NCBI RefSeq assembly: GCF_001927285.1
Contig: NZ_MSIG01000004.1
Location: forward strand, 348,526-412,525
From: Mongoliimonas terrestris
GTDB lineage: Bacteria > Pseudomonadota > Alphaproteobacteria > Rhizobiales > Pleomorphomonadaceae
DNA length: 64,000 nucleotides
Direction: 5' to 3'
Under the pieces are notes generated by a model that ran no database searches, had not been told where the DNA came from, and was given only the letters and a program-made list of their open reading frames with translations. Below, piece after piece: positions 37,151 to 46,600 of the stretch; positions within the stretch are counted from its first letter, which is position 1, and each line of letters opens with the position of its first letter. Made by a program: the position numbers and the translations under genes.

Positions 37151-38679
37151 GACGCCACCTCCCCATGCCTTGCGGCATGCTCGGCGGCGATCGCCCGCAC
37201 GATGCCTTCCACGGTCACGCCGTCGCCCTCGATCACGCCCGTCTGCGTCCGGTCGCGCATCACCACCACCCGGTCCGCATAGGCGACGATCTCCTCGATC
37301 TCCGACGACACCACCAGAAGCGCCAGTCCGTCGTCGCAGAGCCGCTCGATCAGGCGGATGATCTCCGCGTGGGCGCCGACGTCGATGCCGCGCGTCGGCT
37401 CGTCGAGGATCAGGAAGCGCGGTTCGGTGGCGAGCCACCGGGCCAAGAGCGCCTTCTGCTGGTTGCCGCCGGAGAGAAGCCGGATCGGCTTCTCCGCGTC
37501 CGTGGTGCGGATGTCGAGGAGCTTCACGAATTTGTCCGCGATCGCCCGCGTCTCCGGCCCGCTCAGGGGTTTCAGCCAGCCGCGCCGGGCCTGGAGGGCG
37601 AGGATGATGTTTTCCCGCACGGACAGGTCGCCGACGATGCCCTCCGTCTTGCGGTCCTCCGGGCAGAAGCCGAATCCGAGCGCGGCGGCGGTCCGCGGCG
37701 AGGCGATGCGCACCGGCTTGCCGTCCACTATAGCCCGGCCGCTGTCGGCCTCCTTGACGCCGAAGATCAGCTTGGCCGTCTCCGTGCGGCCAGACCCGAG
37801 GAGGCCCGCGACGCCCACCACCTCGCCGGGGCGGATGGCGAGGTCGAACGGCTGCACATAGGCGCGCCGGCCGTAGCCCTCGAAGGTGGCGAACGGTTCG
37901 GCCGCCGCCCGCTGGGTGCGGTGCCGCTTCAGCGTCTCGTCCTTCAGTTCGCGGCCGAGCATCATCTCCACCAGCGACAGCCGGTCGAGGTCGGCGGTCG
38001 CACGGGTGCCGACCAGCCGGCCGTTCCGCAGCACCGTCGCCCGGTCCGCGATGGCGAACACCTGGTCGAGGAAGTGGGTGACAAAGATGATGCCGATGCC
38101 GCGCGCCTTCAGCGACCGCACCACGTCGAACAGCACGCGCACCTCGCTGGCGTCGAGGCTGGCGGTCGGCTCGTCGAGGATCAGCACCTTGCCGGAGAGG
38201 TCCACCGCCCGGGCGATGGCGACGATCTGCTGGACCGCCACCGAATGCTCCCCGAGCGTCGACTCCGGATCCACCGACCCCAAGCCGTAGGCGCCGAGCA
38301 GCGCCGCCGCGTGCCGGCGCATGGCCCGCCGGTCGGTGAAGCCGAAGCGGGTCGGTTCGCGGCCCATGGAGAGGTTTTCGGCGACCGTCAGGTTCGGCAG
38401 GAGGTTCACCTCCTGGTAGACGGTGCCGATCCCGTGCCGCTGGGCGTCCGCCGCGTCGCGTGGGTGGATCGGCACGCCGTCGAGGCGGATCTCGCCGCCG
38501 TCGCGGCTGTGCACCCCCGTCAGCACCTTGATCAGCGTCGACTTGCCGGCGCCGTTCTCGCCGAGGAGCGCGTGCACCTCGCCGGCCTTCAGGGAGAAAT
38601 CCACGCCGTCGAGCGCCTTCACGCCCGGAAAGGTCTTGGTCAGCCCGTAGAGGCCGAGGAGCGGTGCGTCGCTCGCCAT
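37147..38679 (-). CDS. ytfR: Sugar ABC transporter ATP-binding protein YtfR
   Basis: A 510-residue double ATPase. Domain 1 has Walker [15 protein letters not shown] and Walker [17 protein letters not shown], with a variant signature LGEHSVAVQQIVAIARAV. Domain 2 has the usual degenerate Walker A (AGLLGSGRTETAKLIFGV), intact [16 protein letters not shown] and [18 protein letters not shown]. It powers import through YtfT/YjfF. It lies 266 bp downstream of ytfQ with a strong hairpin between, so ATPase and permeases are probably expressed below the binding protein. Confidence 0.94.
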   Translation of the reverse strand: MASDAPLLGLYGLTKTFPGVKALDGVDFSLKAGEVHALLGENGAGKSTLIKVLTGVHSRDGGEIRLDGVPIHPRDAADAQRHGIGTVYQEVNLLPNLTVAENLSMGREPTRFGFTDRRAMRRHAAALLGAYGLGSVDPESTLGEHSVAVQQIVAIARAVDLSGKVLILDEPTASLDASEVRVLFDVVRSLKARGIGIIFVTHFLDQVFAIADRATVLRNGRLVGTRATADLDRLSLVEMMLGRELKDETLKRHRTQRAAAEPFATFEGYGRRAYVQPFDLAIRPGEVVGVAGLLGSGRTETAKLIFGVKEADSGRAIVDGKPVRIASPRTAAALGFGFCPEDRKTEGIVGDLSVRENIILALQARRGWLKPLSGPETRAIADKFVKLLDIRTTDAEKPIRLLSGGNQQKALLARWLATEPRFLILDEPTRGIDVGAHAEIIRLIERLCDDGLALLVVSSEIEEIVAYADRVVVMRDRTQTGVIEGDGVTVEGIVRAIAAEHAARHGEVAS

Positions 38680-38922
38680 GAGGTCGTCCCGTGCTGAAGT
38701 CGTCCGGTACAGTCCGGCACCTTTGGCCGTCGCCGGTCCGCCGGTGGTCCGGCCGCGCCGAACCGGCCGCCGCATGGAGGGCGACGGCCGGCGTCCGGGG
38801 CGGGGGAGGGCGGTCTGACCGCCCCGAAGATCCGCCGCCGGGGGCGCTTACCGACCCCGTCGAGCGACCGGGTCGGCAAGCGCTCCGAGGCGCCGAATCG
38901 GTCGGCAAAGAGAAGGAAGGGC

Positions 38923-38942
38923 GGCGGGGCGGCCGCCCCGCC
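38923..38942 (-). terminator. Attenuator-like hairpin between ytfQ and ytfR
   Basis: GGCGGGGC (38923-38930) and GCCCCGCC (38935-38942) pair perfectly, 3 bp after the ytfQ stop. On the minus strand the stem is followed by GCCCTTCCTTCTCTTT, a pyrimidine-rich tail. Partial termination here would give excess binding protein. The remaining 240 bp before ytfR show no gene. Confidence 0.55.
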
Positions 38943-38945
38943 GTC

Positions 38946-39911
38946 TCAGTAGCCGAGGTCCTTGCGGCGCTCGTACTCGGCCTGCGCGGTGTCCGGCAGG
39001 TAGAGCTTGGATTCGGTCTGGATCCACTTCGGCGGCACCGTGCCGTTCTCCTTGAACGCGATCACCGCGTCGAACGCCGGGCCGGCCATGTTCGGCGTCA
39101 GCTCCACGGTGGCGTTCGCCTCGCCCTCGGCCATCGCCTTGAAGATGTCCGGCACAGCGTCGATGGAGACCAGCAGGATGTCGGTGCCCGGCTTCAGGCC
39201 GGCTTCCTTGATCGCCTGGATGGCGCCGATCTGCATGTCGTCGTTGTGGGCGTAGACCGCGCAGATGTCCTTGCCGCCGTTCTCCGCCTTGATGAAGCTC
39301 TCCATCACTTCCTTGCCCTTGGTCCGGGTGAAGTCGCCGGTCTGGGAGCGCACGATGGAAAGGTTGGAGTGGGCGGCGATCGCCTCGTCGAAGCCCTTCT
39401 TGCGGTTGATCGCGGGCGACGAGCCGACGGTGCCCTGCAGCTCGACGATCTTGCAGTCCTTGTCGCCCACCGTCTTGGCCAGCCACTCGCCGGCGACGCG
39501 GCCCTCGTAGACCGTGTCGGAGGTGACGGCCGTCAGGTAGAGGCTGTCGTCCTTGGTGTCGATCGTGCGGTCGAGGAGAACCACCGGGATCTCGGCGTCC
39601 TTGGCCTCTTCCAGCACCGAATCCCAGCCGGTGGCGACCACCGGGGCGAGGAAGATGGCGTCCACGCCCTGGGCGATGAAGGACCGGATCGCCTTGATCT
39701 GGTTCTCCTGCTTTTGCTGGGCGTCGGCGATCTTGAGGTCGATGCCGCGCTTTTCCGCTTCCATCTTGGAGACGGTGGTCTCGGCCGCCCGCCAGCCGGA
39801 TTCCGATCCGATCTGCGAGAAGCCGATGGTGAGGTCGGCGGCCCCGGCGGCGCCGGCGGCCATGAGGCCGGCGGCGAGCGCGACACCGGCGAGAAGCGTC
39901 TTCCTAATCAT
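38946..39911 (-). CDS. ytfQ: YtfQ-type sugar-binding periplasmic protein
   Basis: A 321-residue solute-binding protein. A signal peptide occupies residues 1-24 (TLLAGVALAAGLMAAGAAGA). The mature chain opens with DLTIGFSQIGSESGWRAAET and contains FLAPVVATGWDSVLEEAKDA, VVLLDRTIDTKDDSLYL and CAVYAHNDDMQIGAIQAIKE, the layout of YtfQ, the galactofuranose receptor. ATG 39911 has GGAGG at a good distance. Given the pentose pathway beside it, L-arabinose or arabinofuranosides are plausible ligands (inference). A motif shared with chvE lies 190 bp upstream. Confidence 0.93.
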   Translation of the reverse strand: MIRKTLLAGVALAAGLMAAGAAGAADLTIGFSQIGSESGWRAAETTVSKMEAEKRGIDLKIADAQQKQENQIKAIRSFIAQGVDAIFLAPVVATGWDSVLEEAKDAEIPVVLLDRTIDTKDDSLYLTAVTSDTVYEGRVAGEWLAKTVGDKDCKIVELQGTVGSSPAINRKKGFDEAIAAHSNLSIVRSQTGDFTRTKGKEVMESFIKAENGGKDICAVYAHNDDMQIGAIQAIKEAGLKPGTDILLVSIDAVPDIFKAMAEGEANATVELTPNMAGPAFDAVIAFKENGTVPPKWIQTESKLYLPDTAQAEYERRKDLGY

Positions 39912-40101
39912 GGATAGTCCCTCCCGATCATCCGGCCATGAGGGATCGTCCGCGGAACCGATGCCGCGTCGCTGATGGCCGGGTCGTCTTTTGGCGGTCG
40001 ACCGCGCGCGGAGCGGCGGCTCGACGGGTGTTTCCTCGTGTCGACCGGATCGGCAAGGCCGCCCGGTTCTTATGACCGGCACACGATAGGCGCACCCAGT
40101 T

Positions 40102-40114
40102 ATAACCGTCTAAT
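40102..40114 (-). promoter_or_regulatory. Pentose regulon motif, copy 3 (ytfQ promoter)
   Basis: On the minus strand (ytfQ direction) the site reads ATTAGACGGTTAT, 190 bp before the ytfQ start. Over a 22-bp alignment with the chvE site about 17 bases agree. GTTATAAC at 40100-40107 is a perfect palindrome overlapping it, and TTATAAC recurs at 40146-40152. The 447-bp divergent gap (39912-40358) is AT-rich only here and holds no gene. Confidence 0.5.
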
Positions 40115-40358
40115 GACGAATCGGCCGTTTAACATATCGAAATCCTTATAACAGCGATCCGCGCATCCGCAGGGCCTGCAACCACGGCGGCTGCTCTGAC
40201 CAGGCGGGTGCGATCGCCACTCCGGCGCGCGGCCAAGTGGTTGCGCGTGGGCAAGAATTCGGCGTACGACCTCTGCCGTCGCCGGAACTGGCCGCCGATC
40301 CGGATGTTTTCAACCGACGACCAGCCGTTCGGCCCTTCAGGAGGTCTCAAGTCAGGCG

Positions 40359-41744
40359 ATGGCGTCCGAAGCATCCCCCGTTGCGCCGGCCGGTACCGGC
40401 AAGCCGACCCTCGTCCGCTCCATCGGCACGGTCCAGCTCACCCTCTACGGCCTCGGCAGCATGCTGGGCGCCGGTATCTACGGCCTTGTCGGCGAGGCCG
40501 CCGGCGTTCTCGGCAGCGCCATCTGGATCGGCTTTCTGGTCAGCATGGTGGCGGCCCTTCTCACCGGGCTCTCCTACGCGTCCATCGCCTCGCGCTACCC
40601 GAAGGCCGCCGGCGCGGCCTATGTGGTGCACCGGGCCTATGGTCGGCCGCTCCTTTCCTACGTGGTCGGGCTCGCGGTCGCCTGCTCCGGCCTCACCTCC
40701 ATCGCCACCCAGTCCAACGTGGTCGCCCGCAACCTGATCGGCGCCTTCGGCCTTGAGGGCGTGCCGGTGTCCGTGCTGGCCCTCGGCTTCCTCCTCCTCG
40801 TTGCCGGCATCCTCTTTCGCGGCATCGCCGAATCGCTCTGGGCCAACGCGGTCTGCACGGTCGTCGAGGCGGCGGGCCTTCTCTTCGTCATCGCGGTCGG
40901 CATCAGCTGGTGGGGCGAGCAGTCGCTCCTGGAGTTCCCGCCCGGCGACAGCGGCGCCGTCGACGCCTCGCTCATGCTCCTCGTCCTCCAGGGCGCCATC
41001 CTGACCTTCTTCTCCTTCATCGGCTTTGAGGACACCATCAACGTCGCCGAGGAGGTGAAGGACCCGGAACGCACCGTGCCGATTGCCCTCATCGCCTCCA
41101 TGCTGGCGGCGACGGCCATCTACATGGCGATCGCGGTCACCGCCGTTTCGGTCCTGCCCTGGCGCGAACTTGCCGCTGCCGACGGGCCGCTCACCGCCGT
41201 GGTGGCCCGTGCCGCACCCTGGTTCCCAGGCGGGGCCTTCACCGCCATCACCATCTTCGCGGTCTCCAACACGGCGCTCGTCAACTACGTGATGGCCTCC
41301 CGCCTCCTCTACGGCATGTCGCGCCAGGGCCTGCTGCCGGCCGCGCTCGGCACGGTGCATCCGGTGCGCCGCACGCCGGTGGTTGCGATCGCCGTCCTTT
41401 TCGTCATCGCCGGCCTGCTCGCCCTCATCGGCAACATCGCCACGCTCGCCTCCGCCACCGTGCTCCTCCTCCTCACGGTGTTCGTGGTGGTCAACGGCGC
41501 GCTCCTGGTGCTGAAGCGCCGGCCGGGGGAACGCCGGGGCCGCTTCGAGGTGCCGGCGGTGGTGCCCATCCTCGGCGCCCTCGTGTGCCTGTTGCTGATC
41601 GTCGCGCGGGTGGCGAGCGGCGACTGGGTTGCACCGGTCACCGCAGCGGTTCTCCTCGTCCTCATCGCGCTCACCTACGCCCTGTTCGCCAGGGGCCAGT
41701 CGGAACGGCTCGCCGCCTTCATCGAGCAGGATGCGCGCGAGTGA
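40359..41744 (+). CDS. APC-family amino acid permease
   Basis: A 461-residue inner-membrane transporter with about 12 predicted helices. The first-helix signature GLGSMLGAGIYGLVGEAAGV, the TM3 region PKAAGAAYVVHRAYGRPLLS and the TM6 region FFSFIGFEDTINVAEEVKDP are typical of the amino acid-polyamine-organocation superfamily (YhdG/cationic amino acid transporter-like). The substrate cannot be read from sequence. It is divergent from ytfQ and followed by benE after 150 bp. AGGAGG lies about 15 bp before the ATG, rather far, so the start could be slightly different. Confidence 0.88.
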   Translation: MASEASPVAPAGTGKPTLVRSIGTVQLTLYGLGSMLGAGIYGLVGEAAGVLGSAIWIGFLVSMVAALLTGLSYASIASRYPKAAGAAYVVHRAYGRPLLSYVVGLAVACSGLTSIATQSNVVARNLIGAFGLEGVPVSVLALGFLLLVAGILFRGIAESLWANAVCTVVEAAGLLFVIAVGISWWGEQSLLEFPPGDSGAVDASLMLLVLQGAILTFFSFIGFEDTINVAEEVKDPERTVPIALIASMLAATAIYMAIAVTAVSVLPWRELAAADGPLTAVVARAAPWFPGGAFTAITIFAVSNTALVNYVMASRLLYGMSRQGLLPAALGTVHPVRRTPVVAIAVLFVIAGLLALIGNIATLASATVLLLLTVFVVVNGALLVLKRRPGERRGRFEVPAVVPILGALVCLLLIVARVASGDWVAPVTAAVLLVLIALTYALFARGQSERLAAFIEQDARE

Positions 41745-41894
41745 CCGCGGGTCCCGACCGGGCGTCCGCACCGGTGCGGGCGGCTTCGGCGCCAGGCCTC
41801 TGGCGCCGTCCGGCTCTGACGCGGTAGGAAGGCGCATGCGTCCCGTCGAACGGCGTCGCACCTCCCGCCCGCCCGCCAGGACCTCGCGCCGCCC

Positions 41895-43085
41895 GTGACC
41901 ACCTCCGCCTCCGACGATCGCGCACCCGATGCCGGCTGGATGCAGCCCGTCAGTGCCGGGCTCCTCGCTGCCGTGGTCGGCTTCGCGAGCGCCTTCACCA
42001 TCGTGCTCGCCGGCTACGCGGCGGTGGGCGCATCGCCTGCCGAAGCAGCGAGCGGCCTGATGGCCGTCAGCTTCGCCATGGTGCTCTCAGCGGTGCTGAG
42101 CGCGCGCACGCGGATGCCGATCGTGATCGCCTGGTCGACGCCCGGCGCGGCGCTGCTCGTCGCCACCGGCGCGCCGGTGGGCGGATTCCCGGTCGCCGTC
42201 GGCGCTTTCCTGGTCACGGCTGGCCTCATCGTCGCCGCAGGCGTGGTGAAGCCGTTCGGGCGCGCCGTCGCGGCCATCCCGATGCCGCTCGCCGCCGCCA
42301 TGCTGGCGGGTGTCCTCCTCGATCTCTGCCTCGCCCCCATGCGGGCGGTCGGCGCCATGCCGGCCCTGGCGCTGCCGATCGTCCTGACCTGGGCCCTCGC
42401 GATGCGCTTCGCCCGGCTCTGGGCGGTGCCGATCGCCACCCTGGTGACCGCCGTCATCATCGCGGTGGCGACGCCGCTTCCCGAGGGCGCGCTCGCCGAC
42501 ATCTGGCCGAGGCCGGTCCTGGTCCTGCCGGTCTTCACGCTCGATGCGGTCATCGGCATCGCCATACCGCTCTTCATCGTCACCATGGCGTCCCAGAACG
42601 TGCCGGGGCTCGCCGTCCTGAGGGCCAACGGCTACAGCCCGGACGTGCCGCCCCTCTTCGTCGCCACGGGCATCGCCAGCGCGGTCGCGGCGCCGTTCGG
42701 CGGCCACACCGTCAACCTCGCCGCCATCACGGCCGCGCTCTGCGCCGGCCCCGAAGCTCATCCGGACCCGGCCCGGCGCTGGATCGCCGGCGTCGCCGCC
42801 GGCTGCGCCTATCTGGTCATCGCGGTCTTCTCGCCCGCCGCCGCGGCCTTCATCGCCGCGTCGCCGCCGCTCCTCATCCAGGCCGTGGCGGGCCTTGCGC
42901 TACTCGGCAGCCTCGCCGGTGCTCTCGCGACCGCGCTCGCCCGGGACGACGATCGCATTCCGGCCATCGTGACCTTCGTGACCACCGCCTCGGGCCTCTC
43001 CTTCTTCGGCATCGGTGCCGCCTTCTGGGGCCTTCTCGCCGGCGGCGCGCTGATGGCGGTGCAGCGGGTCGGCCGTCCGGCGTGA
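41895..43085 (+). CDS. benE: BenE-family benzoate/H+ symporter-like transporter
   Basis: A 396-residue membrane protein with about 12 hydrophobic helices. IVIAWSTPGAALLVATGAPV, LFIVTMASQNVPGLAVLRAN and GHTVNLAAITAALCAGPEAH are the conserved BenE stretches. BenE from Acinetobacter is linked to benzoate uptake, but many homologues sit away from aromatic genes, as here, so the substrate is uncertain. GTG 41895 is the only sensible start. A bidirectional terminator follows. Confidence 0.88.
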   Translation: MTTSASDDRAPDAGWMQPVSAGLLAAVVGFASAFTIVLAGYAAVGASPAEAASGLMAVSFAMVLSAVLSARTRMPIVIAWSTPGAALLVATGAPVGGFPVAVGAFLVTAGLIVAAGVVKPFGRAVAAIPMPLAAAMLAGVLLDLCLAPMRAVGAMPALALPIVLTWALAMRFARLWAVPIATLVTAVIIAVATPLPEGALADIWPRPVLVLPVFTLDAVIGIAIPLFIVTMASQNVPGLAVLRANGYSPDVPPLFVATGIASAVAAPFGGHTVNLAAITAALCAGPEAHPDPARRWIAGVAAGCAYLVIAVFSPAAAAFIAASPPLLIQAVAGLALLGSLAGALATALARDDDRIPAIVTFVTTASGLSFFGIGAAFWGLLAGGALMAVQRVGRPA

Positions 43086-43147
43086 GCCGGGTGGGACCGG
43101 TCCAAAGGCCGAGGGACAACCGTTGCGAACGGAGTATGACAACACAA

Positions 43148-43181
43148 GACCGGCGCCACCCCTTTCGGAGCGGCGCCGGTC
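43148..43181. terminator. Bidirectional terminator between benE and the CsbD-like gene
   Basis: A perfect 10-bp stem, GACCGGCGCC (43148-43157) with GGCGCCGGTC (43172-43181), and a 14-nt loop, between two convergent genes. On the plus strand GAAACGC follows and on the minus strand TTGTGTTGTC follows, the latter being fairly U-rich. Confidence 0.6.
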
Positions 43182-43264
43182 GAAACGCATCGATTGTGGA
43201 CTTGGCTCGATCCGGCGGAAGAAAGCCCTCGAAACGGGGCCTTCCTACCAGCCGGGCGCATGCA

Positions 43265-43456
43265 TCAAAGCTTGTCGATGCCGCGCTTCACCGCGTCCTT
43301 GGCTTCGCCAACCGTCTGGCGCGCCTCGCCGCGCGCCTCGTCGCGACGCCCCTCGGCGTGGAGTTTCTCATCGCCCGTCACTTCGGCAATGCCCTGCTTG
43401 ATGTTGCCCTTGAGCTCTTCGCCCTTGCCCTTCATCTTGTCGCCGGTGCTGCCCAT
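43265..43456 (-). CDS. CsbD-like stress-response protein
   Basis: A 63-residue hydrophilic protein beginning MGSTGDKMKGKGEELKGNIK, with the KGxxxExKGxxKxxxGxxTGD pattern of the CsbD family and a second amphipathic helix (ARGEARQTVGEAKDAVKRGI). CsbD proteins are small, abundant and induced by general stress; their mechanism is unknown. AAGGAGA sits 6 bp before the ATG. It is divergent from putA and shares its 181-bp promoter region. Confidence 0.88.
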   Translation of the reverse strand: MGSTGDKMKGKGEELKGNIKQGIAEVTGDEKLHAEGRRDEARGEARQTVGEAKDAVKRGIDKL

Positions 43457-43553
43457 GATGGTTCTCCTTGAGGTCGGGACGGTCCCGCGTTTGCGGTCCC
43501 CAGGAAAACGAGCGCCGTTCGAAAGGGTTCCAGCGCACTTGATGGAACTCACA

Positions 43554-43585
43554 AGGTGCAACTCTGAAAAAATCCGGTTGCACCT
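43554..43585. promoter_or_regulatory. Candidate PutA operator (inverted GTTGCA sites)
   Basis: AGGTGCAAC (43554-43562) and GTTGCACCT (43577-43585) form a perfect 9-bp inverted repeat around a 14-bp AT-rich spacer. Each arm contains GTTGCA, the sequence bound by the ribbon-helix-helix domain of E. coli PutA. The site ends 52 bp before the putA ATG. Confidence 0.75.
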
Positions 43586-43637
43586 GTTGTGAAGATCAGG
43601 CATCCCTCTTGGCACGTTCCGCCTCAAGAGGTGCCCC

Positions 43638-46600
43638 ATGGCCGCCACCACTATCGGCGTCAAGGTCAGTGACGACCTCCGTGCCCGCCTGAAGCATGCC
43701 GCCGACCGGATCGGCCGATCCCCCCACTGGCTGGTCAAGCACGCGCTCCTCACTGCCCTGGAGCGGATCGAGCGCGGCGACGCCCCGGTCTTCACCGACG
43801 AGGAGGGGGCACCCGTCGACGTCACGGAGGGGGCCGACGCCGAGTCCGGCCAGCCGCGCCCCTTCCTCGCCTTCGCCCAGGGCGTCCAGCCCCAAAGCGT
43901 CCTCCGCGCCAAGATCACCGCCGCCTACCGCCGGCCGGAGACCGAGTGCCTGCCGCTGCTCCTCTCCGAGGCGACGCTGCCGCCGGCGACGGTGGAGAGC
44001 GCCCAGCGGCTCGCCCGCGATCTGGTGGTCGCCCTTCGCCAGAAGAAGAAGCACGGCGGCTCGGCGGTGGAAGGCCTGATCCAGGAGTATTCCCTCTCGA
44101 GCCAGGAGGGCGTCGCCCTCATGTGCCTCGCGGAGGCGCTTCTCAGGATCCCCGACCGCCCGACCCGCGACGCCCTCATCCGCGACAAGATCGCCAACGG
44201 CGACTGGCACGCCCACGTCGGCCACAGCCCGTCGCTCTTCGTGAACGCCGCCACCTGGGGCCTCGTGGTCACCGGCAAGCTCACCGCCACGTCGAGCGAG
44301 CACGGCCTCTCCTCCGCGCTCACCCGTCTCATCGGCCGCTCCGGCGAGCCGGTGATCCGCAAGGGCGTCGACATCGCCATGCGGATGATGGGCGAGCAGT
44401 TCGTCACCGGCCAGACCATCGGCGAGGCGCTCGCCAACAGCCGCCGGACGGAGGCCAAGGGCTTCCGCTACAGCTACGACATGCTGGGCGAGGCGGCCAC
44501 CACCGCCGCCGACGCCGCCCGCTACTACCGCGACTACGAGCAGGCCATCCACGCCATCGGCAAGGCCGCCGGCCGCCGCGGCATCTACGATGGCCCCGGC
44601 ATCTCGGTGAAGCTCTCCGCCCTCCACCCGCGCTACGCCCGCGCCCAGGTCGACCGGGTGATGGCCGAACTCCTGCCGCGCCTGAAGAGCCTCGCCCTGC
44701 TCGCCCGCGCCTACGACATCGGCCTCAACATTGACGCCGAGGAGGCCGACCGGCTGGAGATCTCCCTCGATCTCCTGGAGGCGCTCTGCTTCGATCCGGA
44801 TCTCAAAGGCTGGAACGGCATCGGTTTCGTGGTGCAGGCCTACCAGAAGCGCTGCCCCTACGTGATCGACTTCGTGGTCGATCTCGCCCGCCGCTCCGGT
44901 CACCGGCTGATGATCCGCCTCGTCAAGGGCGCCTACTGGGACAGCGAGATCAAGCGCGCCCAGGTCGACGGCCTGGAGGGCTTCCCGGTGTTCACCCGCA
45001 AGGTGCACACGGACGTCTCCTATCTCGCCTGCGCCCGCAAGCTGCTCGCCGCGCCGGACGCGGTCTTCCCGCAGTTCGCCACTCATAACGCCCAGACGCT
45101 CGCCACCATCATGGCCATGGCGGGCGACAGCTTCTCGGTCGGCCAGTACGAATTCCAGTGCCTGCACGGCATGGGCGAGCCGCTCTACGAAGAGGTGGTC
45201 GGCGCGGACAAGCTGAATCGGCCCTGCCGCATCTACGCCCCCGTCGGCACTCACGAGACCCTCCTTGCCTACCTCGTTCGCCGCCTCCTGGAGAACGGCG
45301 CCAACACCTCCTTCGTCAACCGCATCGCCGACGAGGCGGTGCCGGTGGAAGACCTGATCCAGGATCCGGTAGCCTTGGCCAAGACCATCCAGCCGGTTGG
45401 CGCCAAGCACGCGAAGATCGCCCACCCGCGCGACATCTTCGGCGCCGCGCGGCCGAATTCCCTCGGCCTCGATCTGTCCAACGAGCAGCGCCTCGCGTCC
45501 CTCTCCGCCGCGCTCCTCGCCGGCGCCGACACGCCCTGGACGGCCGCGCCCCTCGTCGGCGACCGCACCGTGGACGGCGAGCCTGTGCCCGTGCGCAACC
45601 CCGCCGACCACCGCGACGTGGTCGGCCGCGTGGTGCTCGCCACCCCGGCCGACGTGGACGCCGCCTTCGCGGAGGCGCTCGCCGCCGCGCCGATCTGGAG
45701 CGCCACCCCGCCGGCGGAGCGCGCCGAAGCGCTCGCCCGGGCGGCCGATCTCCTGGAAGCCCGCATGCCGACCCTCATCGGCCTCATCGTGCGCGAAGCC
45801 GGCAAGTCCGTGCCGAACGCGGTCGCCGAGGTGCGCGAGGCGGTGGATTTCCTGCGCTACTACGGCGCCGAGGTCCGCGCCGCCTTCGCGGCCGACACCC
45901 ACCGGCCGCTCGGCCCGGTGGTCTGCATCAGCCCCTGGAACTTCCCGCTCGCCATCTTCACCGGCCAGGTGGCCGCCGCCCTTGCGGCCGGCAACCCGGT
46001 GCTCGCCAAGCCCGCCGAGGAGACCCCGCTGATCGCTGCCGAGGCGGTCCGCATCCTCCGCGAGGCCGGCGTTCCGGCCGGCGCCGTCCAGCTCCTCACC
46101 GGGGCCGGCGAGATCGGCGCCGCCCTCGTCGCCGACCGGCGGGTGCGCGGCGTCATGTTCACCGGCTCCACCGAGGTGGCCCGCCTCATCCAGAAGAGCC
46201 TCGCCGACCGGCTGACGCCGGACGGCCACCCGATCCCGCTCATCGCCGAGACCGGCGGCCAGAACGCCCTCATCGTGGACTCCTCCGCCCTCGCCGAGCA
46301 GGTCGTCGCCGACGTCATCGCATCCGCCTACGACAGCGCCGGCCAGCGCTGCTCGGCGCTGCGCGTCCTCTGCCTGCAGGAGGATGTGGCCGACCGGGTG
46401 CTCGCCATGCTGCGCGGCGCCATGCGCGAGCTCTCCGTCGGCAACCCGGACCACCTCTCCACCGACGTCGGCCCGGTCATCACCGCCGAGGCCCGTGACG
46501 GCATTCTCGCCCACGTGGCCGCCATGCGGCAGAAGGGCTTCGCCGTCGAAGAGCTGCCGCTGCCGCCCGCCACCCGGCACGGCACCTTCGTGGCGCCCAC

